A stretch of 64,000 nucleotides of DNA, from NCBI GenBank assembly GCA_022393335.1, contig JAJEKB010021120.1:1-64000 (forward strand), written 5' to 3'. Position numbers and translations under genes: made by a program. The notes under the pieces are model-generated. The model had not been told where the DNA came from. It made no database searches and saw only the letters and a program-made list of their open reading frames with translations. Shown here piece after piece: positions 51,555 to 63,322 of this stretch. Each line of letters opens with the position of its first letter. The first letter of the stretch is position 1. Origin of the DNA: Macrotrachela quadricornifera (lineage: Eukaryota; Rotifera; Eurotatoria; Philodinida; Philodinidae).

Positions 51555-53332
51555 ATGATTTCACAAAAATTTCTTTTCGTTCGACCATATGTATCGAACC
51601 AATTATCAGTATTTCGACGTATTCATACCAGTAAATCAATGTACCAATCGCATAATCGACCTTTTACTTTATCAAAACGAAATAGAAAAGATAAAATTGA
51701 TAGTGGTGCCATGTTTTTACTCGTATGTTTTTTAAAGTATTCATATGTTTAATAATTCTTTGTCTCGACATATTTACAATTCGATTCATTTAGATAATTC
51801 CCGTAAGTGCATTTGCATTAGGTTGTTGGCAAGTTAGTCGTCGAAAATGGAAAATCAATTTGATTGAAACATTAAAGTCACGTACACACGCTGAACCTAT
51901 CTCATTATTGGAAAAGTGAGTAGATAATAGTTATTGAAAAACTATTATTTGAAAATATATATTATTTATTTCATTTTAATTTCTCATTAACATTTGGCAT
52001 TAAGAATTCCAAAACTAATGCGATTTATTAAATTTTAGTTTAGATCGTTTGCCTGAATTAGAATACTATCCGCTTCGTGTTCGAGGTAAATTTGATCATT
52101 CACGTGAAATTCTTATTGAACCTCGTTCACGTCTTGATAATGTTGCTCATGAAAGTCAAGCTAGTTCACGACAAATGCCTACTACACAGGCAACTGGTGC
52201 TCATGTTATCACACCATTTAGAGTTGCGAATCGAAAGTGAGTAATTATATTTTGCTTATTTCTTGATGTAAAAACTTTTATAGTTATGATATTCTTGTCA
52301 ATCGTGGTTTTGTTCCAATCGACTTACGAGATCCAACTACTCGAATAGCTGGACAGGTAGAAGAGAGTTGAAAATAAAAGTATATATATATATGTTTAAA
52401 TATTTGACCTTATCAGATTGAAGAGGAACATGAAATTATTGGATTACTTCGATCAACAGATCATGTAAGTTGTTTCACACTATAAAAACGAATGAATATC
52501 CTGATGATCTATATTATTTATATTTAGTTGAATGCAATGTGGAACAAAAATGAACCATCAAAACATATTTGGCGTACACGTGATGTAGTCGAAATGGCTG
52601 CTGCTCTTAGAACGGCACCCATTTTTATTGATGAAGTCAAAAGTATTTTCTATAATTTTATGAAAATTTTAGTTTTTTTCAAGTTCATAACATCTATTCT
52701 TATACTAGAGTTGTATATATATCAGTTTCACTATAAACAAAGGAAAATGAAAAGCAAAAGAATGGTTACTTTTTTTTTACCAAGGAAAAACAATAAATCG
52801 AATGATTCAGAAACCCGTATTTGTTTCTCAAATTGTATAATTATATAATTTGAAGGAAAATTTTTCACCCTCAAGAAATATATTTCTATTCTGTCTGTTT
52901 TAGTTTCTTCTATTTAAACACTTTGATTTTTCAGTAACATGGAATAAGATGTATCTCATGATATCATAGGTTTTTTTGCCAACTATATAGAAAATTGTTG
53001 TAAGAAAAAAGTCTATTAATAGCTAATAGTGCTGTTTATAAAATGGAAAAAGAATTTTTAAATACTTATCTATATCAGACGATCATATCTTCATCACCGT
53101 GATGAATTGAAATTATATATTTAAAAGTATTATCTTATTTTAGGCACATCTGTTTCGGGTGGTCCAATTGGTGGTCAAACAAATGTTCAACTGCGGAATG
53201 AACATCTTTCATATATTGCTACGTGGTAATGATAATTAATGTTTCAAGAACACTGGCATTCTATATTTATTTTTCAGGTTTTCCCTTTCGGCTTTCACAT
53301 CTTTCATGTGGCTTCGGAAATATGTCTTATGA
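51555..53332 (+). CDS. SURF1: SURF1, cytochrome c oxidase assembly factor
   Basis: SURF1 is an inner-mitochondrial-membrane protein with two membrane segments that helps build complex IV. A basic presequence ([20 protein letters not shown]...) leads to the first membrane segment, [20 protein letters not shown], followed by [13 protein letters not shown]. The intermembrane part has [31 protein letters not shown] and [17 protein letters not shown], then [17 protein letters not shown] and [20 protein letters not shown]. The last exon (53279..53332) gives [17 protein letters not shown], the second membrane segment (human YSLSAATSYLWF). An intron of about 500 bases precedes GTSVSGG. The coding order and length are complete. 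Confidence 0.94.
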
Positions 53333-54080
53333 ATAAAATCACATAGTTAAACTAGCAACACTATGAAATTTTATATACTACGTTCTTGTGTGTCATATAT
53401 AAAACTTAATTAGCTAATTTACTTGTGTCAGTGAAATCATCAAACGAGTTTATAATCTACTGCTTCTATTAAATATTGCTGAACTAAATTTTCTGCCAAC
53501 AGGATAGATATATTAGAAATTTTCACAATTGCAAAACTGATATTAATAGATCTACAGTGCTACTCGTATTACTGAACATATATTGTTCTGTGCGTACTAC
53601 TGAAAAATATTACTATTCAATAGCAAAGCTATATATATATATCATGTGCTACTCAAATTAATTTATTGTAATTGGGCACACTTACCAGAAAATGAGTGCT
53701 ATCAATACAATAAGTGGCCAGATGAAGATTATACTTGAGTGTTGATGTGAACAATAAAATAAACTAGCCAAAATTTATTTTATTTGAAAACATGTTCTCT
53801 ATTCGTGCTACCTTATCTGTTTACAGACACGCTATTGAATCAAAATTAACAAATTACACAATGGTAGTGCTACATTTTGTTAATCATCAAAATTTGGAGT
53901 AGTTTCTTTATTATTTATCTAGCTTTAGCTTCAGTAGACAATACCATAGAAATCATTTGTTTTTTACAATGTTAATTAGTTATTCAGGCTATTTTTTAAG
54001 CTTGACAAACTATTTTTACAAAAAATAAAATTAAAACAAAAAAAACAGAAATCTGAGATACAATTTGCAAATATAGAACT
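53333..54080. other. Intergenic region between convergent genes
   Basis: About 750 AT-rich bases separate the stops of SURF1 (plus) and the small membrane-protein gene (minus). I see no open frame with domain content and no RNA gene. Confidence 0.6.
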
Positions 54081-54362
54081 TTATTCGTCACCGTTTTCCA
54101 TTCCACCATCATCTTGATCTTCAAATTCCTCATGTTGACCAAATATATAATTATCTACATGTTTCCAAGCTTCTGACCGCATTATAGGACCAAACATCAT
54201 AAAAATAACACCCAAAAAACTCAGAATAGATAGAATCACGATTAAGAAAATACTCGATAAAGTTTCTAATGATGATGATGCTGAATGAGTGAAGACGATA
54301 GGATCACTATCATTCTTTGTATGATTTGCAGCAGAATCAGTATAATTCAACAAGATGTACAT
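54081..54362 (-). CDS. Small single-pass membrane protein, unrecognised
   Basis: A single open frame of 93 residues. It begins MYILLNYTDSAANHTKNDSD with two N-glycosylation sequons (NYT, NHT) and a further NDS. A 25-residue hydrophobic segment follows (LSSIFLIVILSILSFLGVIF, then MMFGPIM). The C-terminal tail has RSEAWKHVDNYIFGQHEEFE and a run of Asp/Glu/Gly before the stop. I do not recognise the family. The layout suggests a type III or type I small membrane protein with an acidic cytosolic tail. Real coding status is supported by the mixed amino-acid usage, unlike the Phe/Ile/Lys shadows around it. An upstream exon cannot be excluded. Confidence 0.6.
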   Translation of the reverse strand: MYILLNYTDSAANHTKNDSDPIVFTHSASSSLETLSSIFLIVILSILSFLGVIFMMFGPIMRSEAWKHVDNYIFGQHEEFEDQDDGGMENGDE

Positions 54363-55102
54363 GAAAAACCATACTGATGATCACTTCGTTGAATAATCAA
54401 TATAGCCATACAAAATAGTTAATAATAGCAATCGACTTTGTTTTAATAATTTAGAAATAATAGTAATGATCTAAAACAAGAAAAAAAATAAGCTTATATA
54501 AAATTTTGTTGAATGATTGAAGTTGTGATGCTGTTTCGGATCACCATAATCTTGAGATATTCATCTGTTGGAAATAATTTATTTGTTTCTTTCTCTCTTT
54601 TTTGTTGACGTTACCCGCTTAATAATGTTTTTTTCACACTTTCTAGAAAAGCAAAGTTTCATATAGAATTTATGCTATAAAGCAAGAATCTTACTGTCCG
54701 AACAATCTATCAGCATTCATTTAGTTATTTTGTTGAATGATTGATTGATAATCTGCGAAAATGCGTCTCTTAATAGAACGATTAAGCTCGAAGACGAATG
54801 ACAGCTGTTTGATGAAATGATTTTTATCTTTACTACGCTTGATTTGGAAGTCGAATTATGTTTTAAATTCCATAACGTACAGTCTACTAGTATCATAAAT
54901 TAATATGTAACTACGATATTTCTCAATTGTATTCATTTTATAAATTTTTAAACGCGCCGATTATTCGTCGTTTTTTTTATGTTGTTTTTGTTTTTATAAT
55001 AATAAAGTATTAGTTTAATAATAGATGTATGACAGCGGTTGCCGGCTCATCGTGGCCCGCACTGCTTTCAATTTGAATATTACTCAAAAATAAAAATCGA
55101 CA
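54363..55102. promoter_or_regulatory. Divergent upstream region
   Basis: About 740 bases lie between the divergent small membrane-protein gene and coiled-coil gene. A short GC-richer patch (about 55026-55062: GACAGCGGTTGCCGGCTCAT and following) lies about 40 bases before the coiled-coil ATG and stands out from its surroundings as a possible core promoter or 5' UTR. Nothing else was recognised. Confidence 0.45.
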
Positions 55103-55792
55103 ATGACTAGTTTAAGTTCATCACAGGATGATTTTCAATCCATTACTATTTCAGAAGATTCAACTGTCAGTGAAGGTACACGTCGTTTACTTTCACCCTA
55201 TAATCGTAATCGATTCGACGCTCTCAATCGTGATATACAAAATGAATTAACTAAAGTGAAAGATACATTGCGTACAATAACAATCGATCTTAATGCATTT
55301 CAAGGTGGACCAGAACAATTAAAAGAATTTAAAGATAAAATACGTCAAATGAATCGTATTTTATTGACAGTGAAACAACGTCAAGATATTTTGGATGATC
55401 GAAATGATCAAATGCTACTCGATTTACAAAATCATATTTGGGAAATAGCAAAATATTCAGTACGTATTGAAATCTATTTATGTGCCATTGAACGAATGAA
55501 AAATACAGCTAATGAATTATTACAAATGGCTAAAAAAATCTCGCATAATTCCTCAAATGAATATGACGAATTAATTGATATCGGTACGAAACTTAAACAT
55601 GAAATAAATATATTAGAAACACAAGCCAAAATTGATTGTCATAATATAAATATACGTGAAAATCTTGATAAATTACAACAACGTTGCGCAACTATTTTAA
55701 ATACAAATGAACGAACACAATTAAAAACTTTGCGTAATTTTCAAGTAAAAAAATCTATACTTAACCATTGTCGAAATCGATTTTTTGACTAA
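55103..55792 (+). CDS. Single-exon coiled-coil protein, unrecognised
   Basis: An uninterrupted 229-codon frame with good amino-acid diversity. The N-terminus is Ser-rich and acidic (MTSLSSSQDDFQSITISEDS), then the chain is almost wholly alpha-helical with heptad-like spacing: FDALNRDIQNELTKVKDTLR, LKEFKDKIRQMNRILLTVKQ, LLDLQNHIWEIAKYSVRIEI, and HEINILETQAKIDCHNINIR. It ends NHCRNRFFD. I do not recognise a family; it could belong to a tethering, kinetochore or cytoskeletal complex, but nothing in the sequence decides this. It has no introns, unlike most genes here. Confidence 0.72.
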   Translation: MTSLSSSQDDFQSITISEDSTVSEGTRRLLSPYNRNRFDALNRDIQNELTKVKDTLRTITIDLNAFQGGPEQLKEFKDKIRQMNRILLTVKQRQDILDDRNDQMLLDLQNHIWEIAKYSVRIEIYLCAIERMKNTANELLQMAKKISHNSSNEYDELIDIGTKLKHEINILETQAKIDCHNINIRENLDKLQQRCATILNTNERTQLKTLRNFQVKKSILNHCRNRFFD

Positions 55793-56633
55793 ATATATTT
55801 TTATTTCATTTCTTTACTAATTTTGTCAAAATTAATGCATGTGTATGTCTAGAAATTATATATATGTATACATACGTATGAAATAGCTGTCTGTTGCTTC
55901 GGCGAGAAAACATTGTGGCATTTTGTAAATTAGGATAATTGATAAGATAGAAGACTAACAGTAACAACAATAACAGTTGCCTGATTTTTTTTTCACTATG
56001 TTTCTGCAATCAAAAGTAGCACATCAGACAACATTATTGACGTCATTGCTAGAAAAAAACAGAGGGTGAAAGAGAGAAAATAATCACTGACATAACATCT
56101 ATTTTTTCCATACTTACTTGTTTGCTCCCTTGATAAGTCTTCTTTTCTTTGTTCTTCAAGAATAAACAGATCATCTTTCATATCTATGTGTCTGTATTAT
56201 CGATCGAATGTATGGCAATACATATTGAATAGATNNNNNNNNNNAAAAAAAACGAAACTTTAAACTCTTGTCTTTTCAATTGCGTAAAAAGATAACAGTT
56301 ATCTATTCGTGTTTGCCCTTATGTTTTTTTCTTTTAATTATAACTCATTACTTCGAATATTTTATTAATATTAAATACAATTCATAAATATGGATTTGCA
56401 TATAATCATCAATGTAAAGTCGAAATAAGTGAAAAATCACATTAATGTGAATATGACTAACTAAAAATTGTGCATAGAACAAAAAATAAATTATAAAAAT
56501 AATACAGATGAAAAACTGAATTAGTTTCTTTATTCCCTAGTTTTCTTTTCAATTTCAAAATGTTAACAAGCAAAAACGCGTTTAAATGTATAAAATTAAA
56601 AAAAAAATCTTTATGATTAGTTTTTGATTCATT
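55793..56633. other. Intergenic region with second assembly gap
   Basis: No gene is visible between the coiled-coil gene and the SNX3/12 stop. The region contains TATATG-type short repeats near 55855-55875 and the N-run at 56235. Open frames on the minus strand at 55806-56181 lack recognisable domains. Confidence 0.55.
56235..56244. other. Assembly gap (10 N)
   Basis: Ten Ns directly followed by an A-run. A placeholder gap of probably unknown true size. Confidence 0.95.
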
Positions 56634-57384
56634 TCATCCACTGCGTATTTTGCCTGGAACATAACTATTATGATCAATTTTATCTTCTTGAAGAAAAACA
56701 TGAAGTGAACGTTCATTTTGTGCTAATGGATGACCAGCCACTCTATATAAATAATATAATACTTTACAGATAAAAAATAATCATAAATATTTATTAATAT
56801 ACTTATTAATAAATTCTTCAAGTCCTTTACGTCTATCTTCAATAAAATCATCATCAAATATACCATCATTATTACGAAGAAATGCTGGTATTTGTCGTTG
56901 CCATGCTTTACCTGGTAAAATTGGAACAACAATCTATAATAAAAAAAAAGCCTCAATGTATATTTTATTAAAAGAAAAATAAATTCATTTTTACTTTACT
57001 ATCACGTTCAAGTTCTTTACGTAACCATTCAAAATCAGAATAACGACGACGTACTGAACTATCTTTTAATCGAAATACAGGTAAATTAGTCTAGAAGAAA
57101 ATAATAAAATTATTTTAAAATAAAAGACAAAAAAAAATAAAAAGAAATTTTTACTTTCATTCGAACTTCATAGTCAGTATATCTATTACTAGCCAGACCA
57201 TGAGTTGTTGGATTTACAACTTCAATTTCTAAAAAATTATCTGGTGGTTCATAACGATCATGTGCTGAAATCTAAACAAAAACGAATAATTTTTCTTTGA
57301 TTTTTTTTTTATTATCTTATTCACTACGGCCTGAGTTGGTAATCGGGCAATTTCTGGTCGATTGTCGGGATCGTTTACCGGCAT
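56634..57384 (-). CDS. SNX3: Sorting nexin 3/12, PX-domain retromer adaptor
   Basis: SNX3 and SNX12 bind PI3P on early endosomes through a PX domain and bring cargo such as Wntless to retromer. The start is ATG 57384 (MPVNDPDNRPEIARLPTQA), then DRYEPPDNFLEIEVVNPTTH, YTDYEVRMKTNLPVFRLKDS, VRRRYSDFEWLRKELERDSK, IVVPILPGKAW and GIFDDDFIEDRRKGLEEFIN, then KVAGHPLAQNERSLHVFLQE, ending SYVPGKIRSG. The RRYSDF lipid-binding Arg and the PPLPGK-like loop (PILPGK) are present. The match to human SNX3 runs over the whole length; the N-terminus is somewhat divergent. Five exons with short introns. SNX3 and SNX12 are vertebrate duplicates, so the symbol stands for the pair. Confidence 0.93.
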
Positions 57385-59759
57385 TAATAACGTCTATCTA
57401 AAAATATACACAAAAGAAAAAAAACAAAAGAAAACTAGACAACATCCGGCTAAAGCATTCTTATGATATGAATAAAGACGCATTTCAACCAGCTGTTCGA
57501 AAAAAAACGAAATAAATGATAAGAAGAAGACATGGCAAAGGTTATTACTATGAGTCCTCTGTCAATGCTTATCAACTATCTTCGTATGAAAAAATACTGC
57601 ATTGTTCGTTTAATCGTATATGCAAAATATGAGTTAATATTTGATCGTAAATGAAAGTGATATATCAAATTTTTATCTGTTATATTTATTTCAATAATTG
57701 AAAATTAATGAACAATATATAAACATCTCAAATTGTATAAAAACAATTCCAATCTGTCATAAATAAGATAATGTTTCTTTAGCGTTAAGATATTCCTTTC
57801 ATCAATCAATTTTAATAAACACTCTTGCCTTGTATATGGATAATACAATGAAAATGATCTTGCTACAGTCTTAGATATTTCATGATGCTCATCAGTTTCT
57901 TATATCTTGTTATTGTAGACTAATTTATTCTTATCATCGTAACTATTTGGTAACATATATTCATTGAAATAGTTGATTGATACGTATCAATTTGATAATA
58001 GAAATAGATGGTTTCGTTGTACTATAGTAATGAAATTATACAGATTGTTTGCAATAGAACAATATGAACTTGCATCTAACACTTCCTAATTCAAAGACAC
58101 TGTGACAGCTTTAAAAACTATTAAATTATATGTAATTATATTATTACTAGATGAATTTTGTGAATAAAATGTCTTTTTTGTGATTAACGAGAACAATTCT
58201 ATTTTTGAAAAGTAGAGCAAACTCTGTCTAAAAGTCATATTTTAATATATTTCAATCAACTTGTAATTAATTTTCAACTGTTTACCGAATGTACAAGTAC
58301 AAATTACATTGTTTCGTCTAATACAATATATATATATTTTTTTTTATCAACTATAGGAAATGATAAAAAAAACATCTGAAGCGTAACAACAATTCACGAT
58401 AAGATAGCAATGCCTCACCTAGCAAATCCAGTTTTTGATCATACATTTTTGTACAAAGAATGATGAGTTGAATAATGTTTGCGACAGTGTGTTATGATCA
58501 ATATTGATAAGAATTAATATCATCACCATTTTATATGTTCCTATAGTGCATACACATGACCGTATATATAATTAAAAAGTAAATAAAAGTAGTCGTGTGA
58601 AAGAGAAAATAGGAAAGAAAACATATTCATATTCAAAGAAAGAAAGAAAGAGAAAAAGATCAGCATTGTTCGAATATCGATGTGTGTTTGACTAGAAAGT
58701 AAGAATAATACTAGAAAGAGAAAATACCTAGATAGTCAGCAATTCGACTGCACACGATTAGATCATTACTTGAATCGACCGTTGTTTTTGATCGTTGTCA
58801 GAACGTAAAAGTTGAGCAATATCTTTATTTAATAACAAAAAACTTATTTCATGTTGATTTTTTTTTAATAGGGAAAAAAAAGTAATTAACTTTTTTTGAT
58901 TAGCTTCGAGTAATAGAGTACAAAAATGAATATGCAGTACTTTTTTAATAATAAGTGAGAATCATTTTTGCTTTTGGTTTATTTTGGGCATGAAAGACAT
59001 ACTGTTGTTTTTAACTAAGATTTAAAACTAAGTGTATAAAATAATGACAAAAGAAAATTTGTCAAATATTATTATTATATTGAGAGACAAAAGAAAATAA
59101 AATGATGATGATAAAAGCTAATGTTTATTTCTATGAATATCTGTTTTACTTCATTACCTTTTTTAAATAACTGAAGATATTATCGCATAGCCATCCTAAT
59201 AACTAAAGAACGAAAAAAAAATTAACTGCTATATTTGTGATCGAAATTAGATGACCTTATTCAGTTCTATATAAAGGGAAAAAAAGTACTGTTCTTGTGC
59301 AATCGAGCGATAATTTGTTTTATTATTACTTCAATAACGATATTAGATTATATGACGTAAAAAAATCTTGACTAACCCTTTTCACACCTATATTTTCAAA
59401 TCATTTGGGAGGTAAATATATTCGCAGCTGAAAATATTTTATTATTTTCTTCAGAATTTATAAGTACATTCATAGTTTCTTTTAATAGTTACAAGAAATA
59501 GTAATACATATAAGTTCATTGAGAAGAGTTTAAAAAAAAGAAAAGATACAATGATTCATGTAATTTTATACAGGTTAGTTGTTAGTTTTATATCTGATGT
59601 AGATAAACATCAGAAAAAAAGCATTCGTCTATTTAAACAGTTACAGATACATGTGATGTTATTGTTTGATACTTTTCTTCTTTACGAAGAAAAACTATAT
59701 ATTAGTTAAACTTCATTGTTATTTTTATTAAAATTATTTGTTTGATTTTAGTTTTGAAC
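57385..59759. other. Large gene-poor intergenic region
   Basis: About 2.4 kb of AT-rich DNA lies between two divergent genes, SNX3/12 (minus) and the MFS transporter (plus). I saw no open frame with domain content, no RNA gene and no clear repeat. It holds the promoters of both. A TTTTAG acceptor-like site ends at 59751, eight bases before the MFS ATG. Confidence 0.6.
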
Positions 59760-61352
59760 ATGTCTGTCCGAAAAACTGAAAGAGTTCGTACACGAACACT
59801 TTTTACTGCTCACGAAAAACGAAATATTCTTATTTATATATTGGCTATAATGCTTTACAAAATTGGTGTAGAAGCATTTAATGGTTCAATTGTTACACTT
59901 GCTACAAATCGTTATGATCAAGATGCACATGACACTGACACATCAACACGTACATTTGAAAAAGTTGGCTTAATTGTTGGACTTAATCAAGCATCTCAAT
60001 GTATTGGTTCGGTTCTAATTGGTCCACTTATTAAACATTGGCGAACACAAGTTGTTCTTTCCGTTACACTTTTTGTTTTTGCAGTATCAACAGCTGTTTT
60101 TATGATTGTAGATGCTGCAACTGGTGGATATATCAAACCAAAAGATTTTAAACCAGAACATAAAAATGATTTTAGTTATTATGGTAAGTATCGTACTGAT
60201 GTTATTATACCAATTTATTGCGTAGCTGGTATGACATTTGGAATGATTGAATCAATTCGACATGTTATTCCAGCTAATATAGCTGGTGATAATGTCATTA
60301 AATTATGTAAAATGGATGCTTTAGTTCATGTTTTTTATGAAATAGCAGGTGTTACTGGTGCATTAATGACTGCTCTTGTTTTAATTCCACGTTTAGGAAA
60401 TAATCATGCTTTCATTATAACACCTATTCTATTTGTTGCATCAGGATTAATTTGTTTATTAATTCGCTCTGTTTCAAATAAAATAGATGATACAGAAGGT
60501 GAAATTCCACCATACTTAAAAACATCCAAAAAAAATTTTTTAAAAGTAATTGCAAAAGTAATTGGATTTTTTTTCCAATCAATCTTTATTGGTGCAAAAA
60601 TTGTTTTTACTAGTCGAAAATTTATTTGGTTATTTACTGTATTTCCATTAGCAATTTATTCTCATCGTTATATTGAGAATAGTATTGCTCCACAAGTTGC
60701 ACGACGTTATTTACATCATTCTAGTTGGTCACAAATACTTGTTGGTGGTTCTAATTTTGGAGAATTACTTGGTGCTTTATTTGTATTCTTTTTTAATGAT
60801 ATTATTAAAAGTCCAATATTATGGGTACGACTTGATGCATTAATGCTATTGATTATTTGGTATGTTCCATTTTATCATCCACCCACTGATCAAGTTAAAT
60901 ATGCTTGGATTATAGCAGCAACATTGATTCCAATTGGTTTTGCTTCAGCTATTGGTGATATTTCACTTGATGCATATATGCAATCATCTTTCGCACGATT
61001 GGAATCGAAACATAAACATGTTTCACCATTAGGAGCCGCTATGTCTTTTCTTTTTTCAACTTATATTATTATTTATTCTATTTCTAATCCACTTCTTGGT
61101 AAATATCTTGATAATGTTTATAATGCAAGTGGAACTATACAGTCTGCTCTTATTTATACAGCTGCTGTACAATTAACAATTGTTTTCATTATAATGTTTG
61201 CTTCAACATTTATACCAAAAGGTGCAATTGCATTTAATCCCGTATTAATTGATGATGCTGATGCAGCTAATACAAGTGATAATGACGAAATGTCATATGT
61301 ATTGTCTGATAAAAATATTAATCTTGCTAAAAAAGAACATCAAGAAACTTAA
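59760..61352 (+). CDS. Intronless MFS-type transporter, possibly fungal-like
   Basis: A 531-codon uninterrupted frame starting ATG 59760 (MSVRKTERVRTRTLFTAHEK). It encodes about ten to twelve hydrophobic segments, for example NILIYILAIMLYKIGVEAF, VVLSVTLFVFAVSTAVFMIV, FIITPILFVASGLICLLI, WLFTVFPLAIYSH and TAAVQLTIVFIIMFASTFIP. A charged central loop (SNKIDDTEGEIPPYLKTSKK) splits two halves as in the major facilitator superfamily. Blocks such as FEKVGLIVGLNQASQCIGSV, LIGPLIKHWRTQVV and VDAATGGYI recall, from memory, fungal MFS proteins of unknown substrate rather than animal SLC families. Substrate is unknown. The absence of introns in a region where most genes have many adds to the suspicion of acquisition, though codon usage is now as AT-rich as its neighbours. 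Confidence 0.8.
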   Translation: MSVRKTERVRTRTLFTAHEKRNILIYILAIMLYKIGVEAFNGSIVTLATNRYDQDAHDTDTSTRTFEKVGLIVGLNQASQCIGSVLIGPLIKHWRTQVVLSVTLFVFAVSTAVFMIVDAATGGYIKPKDFKPEHKNDFSYYGKYRTDVIIPIYCVAGMTFGMIESIRHVIPANIAGDNVIKLCKMDALVHVFYEIAGVTGALMTALVLIPRLGNNHAFIITPILFVASGLICLLIRSVSNKIDDTEGEIPPYLKTSKKNFLKVIAKVIGFFFQSIFIGAKIVFTSRKFIWLFTVFPLAIYSHRYIENSIAPQVARRYLHHSSWSQILVGGSNFGELLGALFVFFFNDIIKSPILWVRLDALMLLIIWYVPFYHPPTDQVKYAWIIAATLIPIGFASAIGDISLDAYMQSSFARLESKHKHVSPLGAAMSFLFSTYIIIYSISNPLLGKYLDNVYNASGTIQSALIYTAAVQLTIVFIIMFASTFIPKGAIAFNPVLIDDADAANTSDNDEMSYVLSDKNINLAKKEHQET

Positions 61353-63249
61353 AAATATACTAATTATAGTATATGTTAGATGAAAAATATTAACTAATTT
61401 CTAGTGTGTTTTTGTTATTCATTGTCAATAAAAATTTTTTTTTAATAAACATTTGTGTAATAAACAGACAGTGTTTGCATAGCTACTTAAGAAACGCTCC
61501 ATGAGAGGATCGACCATTGTTACCATAGGCCATACTCTCGAATTTTTTGACCTATATTTATTATTATCGAAAACGAAGGCCCATGAGTATAAACCTATAA
61601 ATCCAAAATTTGAGACTTTTTTATGTAACCCTTCGAAATTTATGAGCCAAACATGGGAGAGTTATCACGTGCCACTAAGAAAATATGACTTCTATCATAC
61701 ATGAAAAGTATTTTGACAATTTTTCTGAAATGATTCATTGCTTGAATCCGTATAATATCTCAAAAGATAGAGCGAAGCTCGCGCTACAAAACTGTATATT
61801 TGATATGCCGTTTGGTTTTAAACGCGAACTGTCAGAGTCGGCATACTAATCCAGACATCCTATTTTTCATAAGAATTTTTTGGTAAGTTTTTAGAATACT
61901 ATTCTGTTTTTCAAGTGGAATGTCAACTAACCAAAAAATTAAATACGTCGTCGGATAGAGCAAACCAAGGGCTACAAAGTGGCTATAAAATATTTGAAAT
62001 TAAAATACTAACACACACTCATTTCAGGGCCGCAAGATGCTCGTAAAATATACCCAAAAAAGGATATATCGAGTTTTTTTCGCTTTAATCTCGGAATTTT
62101 TTGTGGTTTTTCTTGGCATTTTCTTGTCTATGCCTTGTTGTACTCGTACTCTGTCATCAGACTCGTATTCAGCATAAAAAACTAGGCCGGAATAATTATT
62201 CCAAAATATTTTTATGGAGCTTTGTATTGGAAAATCGGCGGTCTCATAGAAAGTGTTCCATGATTTTGATAATGAAAATTATTAGTCCAATTAAACTATG
62301 ATGTGAAAGAGTCAACTTGACAGTTTGCTAGAGCTTTTATAGATCAACCAGACGCACTATTTGCTGCTTCACAGTAATATGCCTAAGTTTTAAATAATAT
62401 TTTTTTATGTGAAGTGTTTTCAACCAGCACACGGCCTCTTGGTTACATGTGCATATACCCATACAGTGTTAGTAAGTTTGTACGAAACTCTGTATAGAGA
62501 ATCAATTTCGTGCGGTCTTTGTGTCCATGATATCTGAAATTGCAAACATACACACGAAAACTACTACTTCCTTTGTACATCTGCGTCTGTGCCTTATGCA
62601 GCCGATGGTTTTCGGGATCCATGAATTCGTCCAATTCCAAAAGAAATGGTCGCTTTGGAGTCGCTTAGTACTGCTTGATGAAGTTACTTTTTGATGCCCC
62701 GCTAATATGATTTGCTTTACGATCAAAGTATTAGATATGTGTTGCGCTCAATCTAATTGCGAATGAATGAATGATTAAGACATATGTGGACGATAGTTCA
62801 GACTGGCCCCTAGTAATCACTGGAAATATAACAATGCCCGCTTTGCTCTCTGCTCAAGACGAGTGCAACAAAACTTCGTGGAGTCAGTTATGTAGTTTGA
62901 ATGCGTCAGAATTCATGTAGCTCCATAAAGCGAATTTTTTTGCTGCCATTATTGAAGAAGAATAATACCCTGCCTTTCGGCAACCTTTTGGTACGGGATG
63001 CTGTCCGGAGACAGTTTCGAATGTCCGATATTTTTTCCTACAACTATTAGTAGTTGTAGCTCTATGCAGAAGGCCGGCCTGACTCAAAGTTATTTCGCTT
63101 AATCACTTAACCTACTCGTACACACTGACTAACCACATACTAGTCACAGGGGTTTTTTGTATATGTCAATCATGTAGTCAGTGTGCTATCGGACGGGTGA
63201 TCCGAGACAAACAGCCGTTAGTGACTTATCTAGGGTCATTCTATGTCTG
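61353..63249. other. Non-coding terminal region of shifted composition
   Basis: No recognisable gene. From about 61.5 kb the A/T homopolymers that mark the rest of the window thin out and GC rises visibly, most clearly from about 62.4 kb. Open frames (for example 61501-61704, 62443-62726 minus, 62884-63087 minus) are short and without recognisable domains. It may be decayed transposable-element DNA; no transposase, reverse transcriptase or terminal repeat could be read. Confidence 0.5.
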
Positions 63250-63322
63250 GTAGCGCTGAGGTTCGAACACACTACCATGTGGGTATGTGTCGAACATCTT
63301 AACCACTCAGCCACAGCGGCTT
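63250..63322 (-). repeat. tRNA-like unit with Pol III A and B boxes (degenerate tRNA or SINE head)
   Basis: On the minus strand an A-box-like TGGCTGAGTGG (complement of 63303-63313) is followed 35 bases later by a B-box-like GTTCGAACC (complement of 63260-63268), the spacing of a tRNA-Ser/Leu type gene. The anticodon stem and the acceptor and T stems do not pair well by eye, so a working tRNA is unlikely. A tRNA-derived SINE head or a tRNA pseudogene is more probable. Confidence 0.45.

Noticed and set aside
59742..59759. Earlier start of the MFS gene, six codons upstream
   Set aside because: It uses TTG and overlaps a TTTTAG acceptor-like site; the ATG at 59760 is the first plausible start.
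62443..62726. Two overlapping minus-strand frames that might be transposon protein remnants
   Set aside because: No catalytic motif, zinc finger or repeat ends could be read; too short and in competing frames.
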